Below the pieces are notes generated by a model. That model had not been told where the DNA came from, ran no database searches, and worked only from the letters and a program-made list of their open reading frames with translations. Of a stretch of DNA of 64,000 nt, positions 52,786 to 60,551 are shown one piece after another; the stretch's first letter is position 1, and each line of letters starts with the position of its first letter. The DNA comes from Peribacillus kribbensis DSM 17871 (GTDB taxonomy: Bacteria > Bacillota > Bacilli > Bacillales > DSM-1321), in contig NZ_KE387243.1 of the NCBI RefSeq assembly GCF_000430765.1, positions 133,225 to 197,224 on the forward strand. The letters run 5' to 3'. A program made the position numbers and the translations under genes.

Positions 52786-54393
52786 TCATGGTGTGCGGAC
52801 TTCCTCGCGAAGCGCCCTTCTGAGGATTTTACCGACACTTGTTTTGGGCAGAGAATCCCTGAATTCAACCAGTGCAGGCACCTTATACGCTGCAAGGTTG
52901 ATCCGGCAGAAATTCTTGATCTCGATTTCGGTGGCTGTTTTCCCTGATTTCAGAACCAGTACGGCTTTCACTGTTTCGCCCCTGTATTCATCTGGAACGC
53001 CTATGACCACCGCTTCCTGAACAGCTGGATGTTCATACAGGACCTCCTCAATATCCCTTGGATAAATATTGTAACCGCTTGCAATGATCATATCCTTTTT
53101 CCGGTCAGCAATGGATAAATAGCCCTCTTTATCCATGCTGCCGATATCTCCTGTATACAGCCATCCATTTCGGAGGGCATGGGCCGTCTCTTCTGGCAGA
53201 TTCCAGTATCCCTTCATAACCTGAGGCCCTTTTATAATTACTTCTCCAAGTTCTCCGGGCGGAAGCTCCCGGGTGCCATCTGCGGTATCCACGATTTTGT
53301 ATTCTGTTGAAGGAAAACCGATTCCGACCGTTCCGGGCTTCCTGGAAGCAAAATTAGGATTGCAGTGTGTAGTGGGAGAAGCCTCTGAAAGGCCGTACCC
53401 CTCGAGGATCCTTGAGCCTGTTTTTCTCTCGAACTCTCTCAGCAGCTCGACAGGCATAGGGGCACTGCCCGAATTGCAGACTTCGATGCAGTCTATGCCA
53501 TATTCCTCGGCCCTGGGATGGTGAGTCAGGGCCACATACATCGTCGGGACGCCCGGGAAGAGGGTTGGCTGCTCTCTTTTAATCGTCTCGAGGACTTCCT
53601 CTATGTCGAATTTAGGCAGCAAGATCATTTCAGCTCCTATATAAATCGATAAATTCATGCATGAAGTCATGCCGAATACATGGAATAAAGGGATGACCGT
53701 CAAACAGCGTTCCTTCCCGAAATCCAGGTCATGTTTAAAGAATTCATGAGATTGCAGGACATTTGCCACGATATTGCGGTGGGTGAGCATCGCCCCTTTT
53801 GATCTGCCAGTGGTTCCGCCAGTATATTGAAGGACGGCGACGTCATGTTCGGGATCCAGTTCAGCAGCAGGCACCCCGCCTTTTCCCTGTGCCAGGAACG
53901 CTTCAAAGGAATGCTCCTTTGGATCAGCTTCGGGCTGCAGTGAGACCTGGATGATCCTCTGACATTCCGTTTCTGAGGATACCGCTTCTACCCTTGCAAG
54001 AAGGGAATCAAGGACCACGATGGTCTCTGCCCCCGAATCCTGGAGAAGAAGCTTGAGCTCCCGTTCGACGAGCATTGGATTGACCTGGGTCACGATGGCG
54101 CCTGAAGCTAAAATGCCATAATATGCGATGACAAATTGAGGACAGTTCGGGAGCATAATGGCGACTCGGTCCCCTTTGTGGACACCATTTCTTCTCAATG
54201 CCGAAGAAAAGGCAGCCACGGCCATTTTAAGCTCAGCGTACGAAATCTTCTTTCCGTAAAATGAAAGGGCGTGATGCGACGGAAATCTTTCCGCTGTTTC
54301 AAACAGAAGCTGCGGAAGGGTCTTATCAGGAATTGTCAGGTCTTTGGAGATGGAATCTGGATAATGAGCAAGCCAAGGTTTTTTCTCATTCAT
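52786..54393 (-). CDS. long-chain-type acyl-CoA ligase (FadD/LvaE-like)
   Basis: The 535-residue ANL enzyme has YTGGTTGRSKGAM, YGLSEASP, YTGDIG and the C-terminal catalytic Lys in SVGKILRRAL. GGAGGT seven bases before the ATG at 54393 fixes the start. It lies 63 bases after the SDR gene, in the unit with an ACAD11-type dehydrogenase. The same trio (ligase, SDR, ACAD) occurs in levulinate catabolism, where the ligase activates the acid first. Confidence 0.88.
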   Translation of the reverse strand: MNEKKPWLAHYPDSISKDLTIPDKTLPQLLFETAERFPSHHALSFYGKKISYAELKMAVAAFSSALRRNGVHKGDRVAIMLPNCPQFVIAYYGILASGAIVTQVNPMLVERELKLLLQDSGAETIVVLDSLLARVEAVSSETECQRIIQVSLQPEADPKEHSFEAFLAQGKGGVPAAELDPEHDVAVLQYTGGTTGRSKGAMLTHRNIVANVLQSHEFFKHDLDFGKERCLTVIPLFHVFGMTSCMNLSIYIGAEMILLPKFDIEEVLETIKREQPTLFPGVPTMYVALTHHPRAEEYGIDCIEVCNSGSAPMPVELLREFERKTGSRILEGYGLSEASPTTHCNPNFASRKPGTVGIGFPSTEYKIVDTADGTRELPPGELGEVIIKGPQVMKGYWNLPEETAHALRNGWLYTGDIGSMDKEGYLSIADRKKDMIIASGYNIYPRDIEEVLYEHPAVQEAVVIGVPDEYRGETVKAVLVLKSGKTATEIEIKNFCRINLAAYKVPALVEFRDSLPKTSVGKILRRALREEVRTP

Positions 54394-54456
54394 TCTTGAA
54401 ACCTCCAAAAGTAGGATATAAAGCGGTTTTCAAGCCATCCTTTTTAGCCTGTGCTT

Positions 54457-55230
54457 CTACATTGCATGAGTGCCTCCGTCGACAACCAGAACATTGCCGG
54501 TCACAAAGCTCGATGCTTCTGAGGCTAAAAAGAGGGCGGCTCCTTTCAGATCGTGATCACTGCCGAATCTTTTAAGAGGCGTGGTCTCTAAAATCGGATC
54601 CTTTCCGTGTTCAATGATCACTTTGGACATTTTTGTCGGGAAAAACCCTGGAGCGATGGCGTTCACATTGATGTTATAGCGCCCCCATTTTACGGCAAGG
54701 TCCTTGGTGAAGGTGATGACAGCCCCTTTGCTTGTGTTATAGCCGATCGTGTCCATCACCCTTGGGTCGACTCCTCCAAGGCCTGCAACGGAAGCGATGT
54801 TGATGATCTTTCCGGATTTCTGCTCAATCATGACTCTGCCGGCGGCCTGGCTCATCAGGAACGTGCCGGTCACATTGACATCGATCACCTTTTTCCATGC
54901 CTCAAGCGGCATTTCAGCTGCCGGGGCACCCCAGGTGGCTCCGCTGTTGTTGACCAGAATGTCGATCCTGCCAAACGTTTTAAGCGTTTCATCGATAACA
55001 TGCTGGACATCTTCCGGGTTCGAAATATCACATTTCATGGCAAGTGTCTCTGCTCCAAGCTTCTCAAGGCTTTCTGCCGTTTCCCTGCAGGCTTCCACTT
55101 TTCTTGAACAGAGCACTAAATTGGCCCCTGCCTCCGCCAGTGCTTCAGCGATCTGGGCGCCAAGCCCGCGGCCGCCACCGGTGACAATGGCGGTCTTTCC
55201 CTTTAAATTAAATAATTCCATAACCTCCAT
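54457..55230 (-). CDS. short-chain dehydrogenase/reductase
   Basis: From the ATG at 55230 (GAAGGAAG upstream) the protein has 257 residues. It has the NAD(P) motif TGGGRGLG, NNSGA, the catalytic Ser in NIASVAG and Tyr/Lys in YNTSKGA. It resembles gluconate 5-dehydrogenase/FabG-type SDRs. In a 4-hydroxy-acid pathway it could interconvert the 4-keto and 4-hydroxy forms, as LvaD does for levulinyl-CoA; that role is inferred from its neighbours. It is 14 bases downstream of the ACAD gene. Confidence 0.85.
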   Translation of the reverse strand: MEVMELFNLKGKTAIVTGGGRGLGAQIAEALAEAGANLVLCSRKVEACRETAESLEKLGAETLAMKCDISNPEDVQHVIDETLKTFGRIDILVNNSGATWGAPAAEMPLEAWKKVIDVNVTGTFLMSQAAGRVMIEQKSGKIINIASVAGLGGVDPRVMDTIGYNTSKGAVITFTKDLAVKWGRYNINVNAIAPGFFPTKMSKVIIEHGKDPILETTPLKRFGSDHDLKGAALFLASEASSFVTGNVLVVDGGTHAM

Positions 55231-55244
55231 GATTCTTCCTTCTT

Positions 55245-56477
55245 TCAATGGATTTTTTCTGCTTCGATGCTGCGGTATTTTTTCAGCTCTAACTTGGCAA
55301 TCTGTGCTTTATGAACTTCATCCGGCCCGTCCGCAAGCCTTAGAGTCCTGGCATTGGCCCACTGCGCCGCCATGGTGAAATCATTGGATACTCCCGCACC
55401 GCCGAATGCCTGGATCGCACGGTCAATCACTTTAAGCGCCATATTTGGGGCCACCACCTTAATCATGGCAATTTCAGCCTTGGCCTCTTTATTTCCGACC
55501 GTATCCATCATATAAGCAGCTTTAAGCGTGAGGAGCCTTGCCTGCTCAATCTCAATTCTCGCTTCTGCGATCCATTCCTGGATCACTCCTTGCTGGGCAA
55601 GACTTTTGCCGAAGGCTGTCCGGTTTTGTACACGCTTACATAAATCCTCAAGCGCTCTTTCTGCTGCCCCGATTAACCTCATACAATGGTGGATCCTTCC
55701 CGGTCCAAGCCTTCCCTGGGCGATTGCAAAGCCTTTTCCTTCTCCCCAGATCATATTTTCTGCAGGAACTCTGACATTCTCGAAGGTGATTTCCGCGTGT
55801 CCATGAGGGGCGTGATCATAACCGAAAACAGAGAGCATCCTTTCAATTTTGACTCCCGGCGTATCAAGAGGAACGAGAATCATGGATTGCTGGCTGTGAC
55901 GCTCGGCATCGGGATCGGTCTTGCCCATAACAATGGCGATTTCACACCGCGGATCACCGGCTCCGGAAGACCACCATTTCCGTCCGTTTATAATATAGGA
56001 ATCTCCCTCTCTTACAATGCTTGCGCTAATATTCGTGGCATCGCTTGAAGCCGTTTCCGGCTCTGTCATGGAGAAGCAGGACCGGATGCGTCCGGCCAGC
56101 AGCGGCTTTAGGTAGCGTTCTTTCTGATCTTCTGTCCCATATCTTACGAGCACCTCCATGTTGCCGGTATCAGGTGCGCCGCAATTGAAAACTTCCGGAC
56201 CGATGAGGGACCGGCCCATAATCTCACACAGGGGGGCATATTCCTGATTTGTGAGTCCGGCGCCATACTCACTTTCAGGAAGGAAAAGATTCCAAAGGCC
56301 CTGTGCTTTCGCTTTATCCTTCAATTCCTCCATGATCGGCGGGACAGAGCTCCATCTGGAAGGCTGCTCATTCAGCTGCTTTTCATACCGCTCTTCATTC
56401 GGATAGACATTCTCTTCCATAAACTCTGTTAGTTTTTGCTGCAATTCTTTAACTTTACCAGAATACGAAAAATCCAT
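55245..56477 (-). CDS. ACAD10/11-type acyl-CoA dehydrogenase (LvaC-like)
   Basis: The 410-residue flavoprotein belongs to a recognisable ACAD branch: [74 protein letters not shown] and [11 protein letters not shown]. Enzymes of this branch (human ACAD11, Pseudomonas LvaC) act with an APH-type kinase to turn 4-hydroxyacyl-CoA, via the 4-phospho form, into an enoyl-CoA. The matching kinase is encoded at 48903 in the second unit. It is the first gene of its transcript, and a TATAAT promoter plus TetR operator lie immediately upstream. Confidence 0.9.
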   Translation of the reverse strand: MDFSYSGKVKELQQKLTEFMEENVYPNEERYEKQLNEQPSRWSSVPPIMEELKDKAKAQGLWNLFLPESEYGAGLTNQEYAPLCEIMGRSLIGPEVFNCGAPDTGNMEVLVRYGTEDQKERYLKPLLAGRIRSCFSMTEPETASSDATNISASIVREGDSYIINGRKWWSSGAGDPRCEIAIVMGKTDPDAERHSQQSMILVPLDTPGVKIERMLSVFGYDHAPHGHAEITFENVRVPAENMIWGEGKGFAIAQGRLGPGRIHHCMRLIGAAERALEDLCKRVQNRTAFGKSLAQQGVIQEWIAEARIEIEQARLLTLKAAYMMDTVGNKEAKAEIAMIKVVAPNMALKVIDRAIQAFGGAGVSNDFTMAAQWANARTLRLADGPDEVHKAQIAKLELKKYRSIEAEKIH

Positions 56478-56495
56478 TTGATCCTCTCCTTTTCC

Positions 56496-56529
56496 ATACT
56501 AACCAGTCGGTATGTTTAGTTGTATTATA
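56496..56529 (-). promoter_or_regulatory. promoter and TetR operator, copy 2
   Basis: On the minus strand TATAAT (56529-56524) is followed within about 10 bases by the dyad at 56513-56496, which reads ATACTAACCAGTCGGTAT on the plus strand. The operator covers the expected start of transcription, the usual place for repression. Confidence 0.7.
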
Positions 56530-56631
56530 CGATGAATGTTTAAAAAAAACCAAATATTAATCTGAAAATTTAGAAATAAAAAAGGCAGCCTCCGAAGCGG
56601 GTTCAGGAAACAGCCTTCTTGGTGAATAAAC

Positions 56632-57900
56632 TTATGCTACTACTTCACGTTCATTTGGATATGTTTCGTATTTTTTAAGTTCCATGATCTCCTCTAAGGC
56701 ATGCATGACTCTCCATACATCTGCATAGCTCGTATAAAGGGCCACAGGAGCCAGCCTGATGATGTTCGGGGAACGGAAATCAGGAATGATGCCTGCATCT
56801 TTCAAGGCCTTGCAGATTCGGGCTGCTTCCTTATGTTCAAGACTGACATGCCCGCCTCTTGTATGGCCGGCGGGACTTCCGATCACAAAGCCATAAGGAG
56901 AAAGCAGGGATTGACTTAATTCCATCAAATAATATGTCAGTCCTAGTGATTTTTCACGGATGGCTTCCATTCCGGCTTCGTTGAACATTTCCAGCGATCC
57001 CGCAAGCGGGGCCAGGCTGAAGATATGCGGTGTGCCGATTTGATAGGCTCCGGCATCCTCTGCCTGAGTCAGGGCATGCTCCATATCAAATTGTTTGTCC
57101 TTCCGGGAGCCAAACCATCCGGCAAGGCCGGGTACAGTGCCAAAGTGTTTTTTATGGACAAAGAGCCCAGCGGTGCTTCCAGGTCCTCCATTCAGATGCT
57201 TATAATTGCACCAAAAGGCGAAATCCACCCCCCATTTACTGAAGCTGTGCGGAATCGCTCCAACAGAATGGCAGGCATCGAATCCGATTAAAATCCCTCT
57301 TTTGTGAGCTTCCGCTGTCAGCCGCTCCATATCAAGAATTTGTCCGCTTCGATACAGGATCGACGGCAGGACGATTAAGGCGATCTCATCTGACATGAGA
57401 TCAATGATATCTTCTTCTTTTAAAAATCGGCCATCAGCGCTTTTTGCACAGATGAGATGTGTTTCAGGGTCATATCCCTTCAAGGCAAGCTGGCTTTTTA
57501 AGGCATAGATATCAGAAGGAAACGTTAATTCATCAGCCAGAATCTTGGTTCTCCTTCCCTGCGGTTTATAAAACGTGGCAGCAAGCTGATGAAGATTGAC
57601 AGTGGTGGAGCCGGTGACTACTACTTCCCCGCTCTCCGCTCCAACCAGAGGGCTTAGAAGTGCACCGAGCTTTTCCGACAGGAAATACCATGGCTCGTTT
57701 CCCTTTGTCCAGCCATCGATTCCCTGCTCCCTCCAATCTGTCAGGGAACGAAGAAGGGACTCCTCCGCCCTTCTGGATAAAAGACCGAGTGAATTTCCAT
57801 CCATGTAAATTTTGCCGGGGATAAGGTAAAACTCATTCCGGAATTTCTGCAATTTATCTTGTTTATCTAAATTTTCTGCATATTCAAGTGATAAATCCAT
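56632..57900 (-). CDS. kynU: kynureninase KynU
   Basis: The 422-residue PLP enzyme cleaves kynurenine to anthranilate and alanine. Diagnostic segments are [24 protein letters not shown], the PLP-aspartate region [10 protein letters not shown] and the Schiff-base Lys in [13 protein letters not shown], with PHIFSLAPL and RGGHVSLEH later. It is on the same strand as kynA-kynB but separated from them by the acyl-CoA island. It stands alone, with a terminator on the upstream side, so it needs its own promoter. No anthranilate-degrading gene is recognisable nearby. Confidence 0.95.
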   Translation of the reverse strand: MDLSLEYAENLDKQDKLQKFRNEFYLIPGKIYMDGNSLGLLSRRAEESLLRSLTDWREQGIDGWTKGNEPWYFLSEKLGALLSPLVGAESGEVVVTGSTTVNLHQLAATFYKPQGRRTKILADELTFPSDIYALKSQLALKGYDPETHLICAKSADGRFLKEEDIIDLMSDEIALIVLPSILYRSGQILDMERLTAEAHKRGILIGFDACHSVGAIPHSFSKWGVDFAFWCNYKHLNGGPGSTAGLFVHKKHFGTVPGLAGWFGSRKDKQFDMEHALTQAEDAGAYQIGTPHIFSLAPLAGSLEMFNEAGMEAIREKSLGLTYYLMELSQSLLSPYGFVIGSPAGHTRGGHVSLEHKEAARICKALKDAGIIPDFRSPNIIRLAPVALYTSYADVWRVMHALEEIMELKKYETYPNEREVVA

Positions 57901-57977
57901 TCTCCAAGCCCTCCTTCTTTTCTTTTAGCCTAGCAAGTCCTTTTATCGATTTCAATCTATATAGCTGATAAGACCAT

Positions 57978-58017
57978 AAAAAAGATGCCTGCTCCACAGG
58001 AGCAGACATCGATCTTT
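57978..58017 (-). terminator. terminator after the YetJ-like gene
   Basis: GATGCCTGCTCC and GGAGCAGACATC form the stem; on the minus strand TTTTTTATGG follows. Confidence 0.8.
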
Positions 58018-58019
58018 TC

Positions 58020-58661
58020 CTAGTCTCTGTTCAAGATGCCGAGAAGGCGCAGGAGACTGATAAACAGGTTCAGAAAGTCCAGGTAAAGGGACAGCGCCAG
58101 AAGAGGCACCATTTGTTCTGAAATTCCCCTGTGCTTCATCTGATTGAAATCAAAGATGATATAAAGGGAAAATACGAGGGCGCCAATTCCTGAATAAGCC
58201 AGCATTCCGCCGCTATTCAAAGGACTGAAGATGCTGAAGATCCCAATAAAGACAAGCGCTAAAACAGCAACCAGCAAAAAGGAGCCCAAAAATCCCAGGT
58301 CCTTTTTCGTTTTAGCCCCAACGAACCCGAATACGAGGAAAATCCCGAGTGTCATGCCAAATGCATACAGAACCACATTGGCACCGGCTTCGGAGATATA
58401 ATAGCTCACGATTGGATAAGTGGTCATTCCCGAAATAAAAGCGAATGCATATACAAAGGCATAAGAAACAGCTTTTCTTTTTCTTAGCCAGAAGGCCGAA
58501 ATCAGCATGATCACTTCAGCAGCCATTAGCGGCAGCATCAGGATGGCTGGTACAAATTGTCCCGCATACAGCCCTGCCGTCGCAATGATCAGGGTGACAA
58601 TGAAAACCTGGATGACTTTTTGAAATAAGGTACGTCTCTGTACGGATATAACTTCTTGCAT
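58020..58661 (-). CDS. Bax inhibitor-1 family protein (YetJ-like)
   Basis: The 213-residue protein has seven hydrophobic segments. The two conserved aspartates of the BI-1/YetJ pore are in YIIFDFNQM and LYLDFLNLF near the C-terminus. B. subtilis YetJ is a pH-sensitive calcium leak channel of the cytoplasmic membrane with this layout. The gene is monocistronic, with a clear terminator. It has no evident link to the catabolic genes. Confidence 0.88.
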   Translation of the reverse strand: MQEVISVQRRTLFQKVIQVFIVTLIIATAGLYAGQFVPAILMLPLMAAEVIMLISAFWLRKRKAVSYAFVYAFAFISGMTTYPIVSYYISEAGANVVLYAFGMTLGIFLVFGFVGAKTKKDLGFLGSFLLVAVLALVFIGIFSIFSPLNSGGMLAYSGIGALVFSLYIIFDFNQMKHRGISEQMVPLLALSLYLDFLNLFISLLRLLGILNRD

Positions 58662-58989
58662 AAGGAGTCCCCTTTCAAGTAAACAACATTTCCTTACTTA
58701 TTCATACGAGCCTGGCCACAAAAGGTTTCATCTTGTAAAAAAATATTTCAGTTTTTTTCAAATTTCATACGCTGAACCTTCAGCTGCAGCACCTAATGAA
58801 ATTATGGACGAAAATAGAAACTGCTTAAACATGCTGATCAATATTTCGGTAACCAGCTCTTTTAAGGAAATAGATCAAAATTATGCTGCACCGGCGTAGA
58901 CATTTTCTGAATTTTCCGTTATTATGTTATAAAACTTCACATCAATTGGAAGATTTTCGGTGTCCTTTGATAATTAGGAGTGTCTCTTA
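58662..58989. other. divergent control region, yetJ-like / pucA
   Basis: AT-rich with several promoter-like hexamers but no clear operator or riboswitch. TAGGAGTG lies before the GTG at 58990. Confidence 0.3.
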
Positions 58990-60027
58990 GTGGAAACGAT
59001 ATATAAGATTCTTGACTCGCTTCCTGAAGCGAGTCAAAATGAGCCGGATGTTCTCACCACCATCATAAAAGTCGAAGGATCGTCTTATCGAAAAGAAGGA
59101 GCATCCATGTTAATTAAAAGGAATGGCCCGCGTATCGGATTTCTGAGTGCAGGCTGTCTGGAAGAGGATTTGGAAGCAAGGGTAGGATCGAGTGCTTTGT
59201 TTTTTAACCCAGAAAGGGTCGCTTATGATATGTCCAGTGAGGATGACCTTTCCTGGGGACAGGGAGCTGGCTGCAATGGCATTCTACATATTCTTATGGA
59301 ACCGATTACCCCTCTATTCCTAACTCATCTTCTACTTTTAAAAAAGCATCTTACTGCTGGACATTCTGTTCACCTGGTCAGGAAAATGAATCTTGCCTGC
59401 TCAGATGTTGAATATCTGTTTTCAGTTAATAACGGGATGCGGTTTGGTAATTGGACAGATGACCTGAACCATATCGAAGAGGAATTACAGAAGAGGCATA
59501 GAGCAGACCGGTCGAATTGCTCTCTATTCGATATACAAGAATCTCAATATTTCTTTCAATCTTTTTATCCTAAACCAAGACTGATCCTGTTTGGTGCAGG
59601 AGACGATGCCATCCCACTCGCCAGGCTTGCGGCTGAAACCGGTTTTTCCGTCCTCGCATCGGATTGGCGTCCTGGGCTCTGCAATCCGGCGCGTTTCCCT
59701 CGGGCAGATCAGCTGCTCGTGGGCACGCCCGAGGAGATTACAGCCGGCATCCGTTTTACCCACTACGATTCGGTTGTGATTCTGTCTCATGTTTTTCAAA
59801 AAGATCAGGAATTTTTGAAGGCCATCGAGAAGAAGGAAGCTGGCTATATAGGCATACTCGGTTCTAAGACGCGAACAGCCCGGCTGCTTGAAGGCTGTGT
59901 GCTTTCTGAAAAGATTCATTCACCTGTTGGCCTTTCCATTGGAGCGGATGGCCCTGAAGAAATTGCTGTGAGTATTATAGCCCAGCTGATTCAATTAAAA
60001 CGGAAACTGGCAGTCCTGCATGCCTGA
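58990..60027 (+). CDS. pucA: XdhC/CoxI-family maturation factor
   Basis: The 345-residue protein starts at GTG after TAGGAGTG. An N-terminal XdhC_CoxI domain (VEGSSYRKEGASMLI, GFLSAGCLEEDLEARV) and a C-terminal Rossmann domain (LILFGAGDDAIPLARLAAET, VILSHVFQKDQEFL, GILGSKTRTARLL, GLSIGADGPEEIAVSI) match XdhC/PucA. These proteins hold molybdenum cofactor, help its sulfuration and insert it into xanthine dehydrogenase-type enzymes. In B. subtilis pucA leads the pucABCDE operon; here it is on the opposite strand and convergent with pucE. A 12-bp hairpin lies just inside the coding region. Confidence 0.88.
   Translation: METIYKILDSLPEASQNEPDVLTTIIKVEGSSYRKEGASMLIKRNGPRIGFLSAGCLEEDLEARVGSSALFFNPERVAYDMSSEDDLSWGQGAGCNGILHILMEPITPLFLTHLLLLKKHLTAGHSVHLVRKMNLACSDVEYLFSVNNGMRFGNWTDDLNHIEEELQKRHRADRSNCSLFDIQESQYFFQSFYPKPRLILFGAGDDAIPLARLAAETGFSVLASDWRPGLCNPARFPRADQLLVGTPEEITAGIRFTHYDSVVILSHVFQKDQEFLKAIEKKEAGYIGILGSKTRTARLLEGCVLSEKIHSPVGLSIGADGPEEIAVSIIAQLIQLKRKLAVLHA
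59012..59037. repeat. 12-bp inverted repeat within the pucA start region
   Basis: TTGACTCGCTTC and GAAGCGAGTCAA are separated by two bases, 22 bases after the start codon. In RNA this makes a tight hairpin. Confidence 0.75.
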
Positions 60028-60029
60028 AA

Positions 60030-60070
60030 CAAAAAAAGCGGTGTTATCTAATCATGATAACACCGTTTTA
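60030..60070. terminator. bidirectional terminator overlapping the pucE stop
   Basis: GCGGTGTTATC and GATAACACCG form the stem, with A- and T-runs outside. The last codons of pucE are part of the stem. Confidence 0.85.
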
Positions 60071-60551
60071 CTGCTCTTATAATACCGGCATATCCCGTAC
60101 ACCGGCACAGGTTTCCAGATAGAGCTTCCAAAATCTGTTCATCCGTGGGAGCTGGAGTTTCATCTCCTAATGCCTTTATAGCCATCACCATTCCAGGAGT
60201 GCAGTACCCGCACTGGAAGCCGCCCTCCATAAGCATTGCCTGCTGGATGGGATGAATACCGGGTTCACTAAGATTCTCAATGGTCTCGATGTTTTTTCCG
60301 TTTGCTTGAAAAGCCATGATTAAACAGGCATTGACAAGCCTCCCATCCATAAGCACGGAGCATGCCCCGCAGCGCCCGATTCCGCAGGAGATTTTTGTTC
60401 CGGTTAGCTGCAGTTCTGTCCTCAGCAGCTCCACCAGGGGGGTTACAGGATGTATGGATAAATGAATGGGTTTGTTATTAATGACAGCCCTGAATTCTAT
60501 GGATTCTGAATCCATCTTTTCTTCCTGAACGCTCACTTGTTCCTTTTCCAA
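60048..60551 (-). CDS. pucE: molybdenum hydroxylase [2Fe-2S] subunit
   Basis: The 167-residue protein has the plant-type [2Fe-2S] site CGIGRCGACSVLMDG...NAC and the second, helical cluster site FQCGYCTPGM...GNLCRCTGY. Both are intact. It passes electrons from the molybdenum site to FAD in xanthine dehydrogenase-type enzymes. The start is probably the TTG at 60551 after AAGGGGG, overlapping the pucD end by 19 bases; an ATG 12 codons later is also possible. It is the last gene of the operon. Confidence 0.92.
   Translation of the reverse strand: MEKEQVSVQEEKMDSESIEFRAVINNKPIHLSIHPVTPLVELLRTELQLTGTKISCGIGRCGACSVLMDGRLVNACLIMAFQANGKNIETIENLSEPGIHPIQQAMLMEGGFQCGYCTPGMVMAIKALGDETPAPTDEQILEALSGNLCRCTGYAGIIRAVKRCYHD

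Noticed and set aside
54749-55378. 209-codon plus-strand frame opposite the SDR and ACAD genes
   Set aside because: It spans two well-supported minus-strand genes, with no ribosome site and a biased Ser/Pro/Thr composition.
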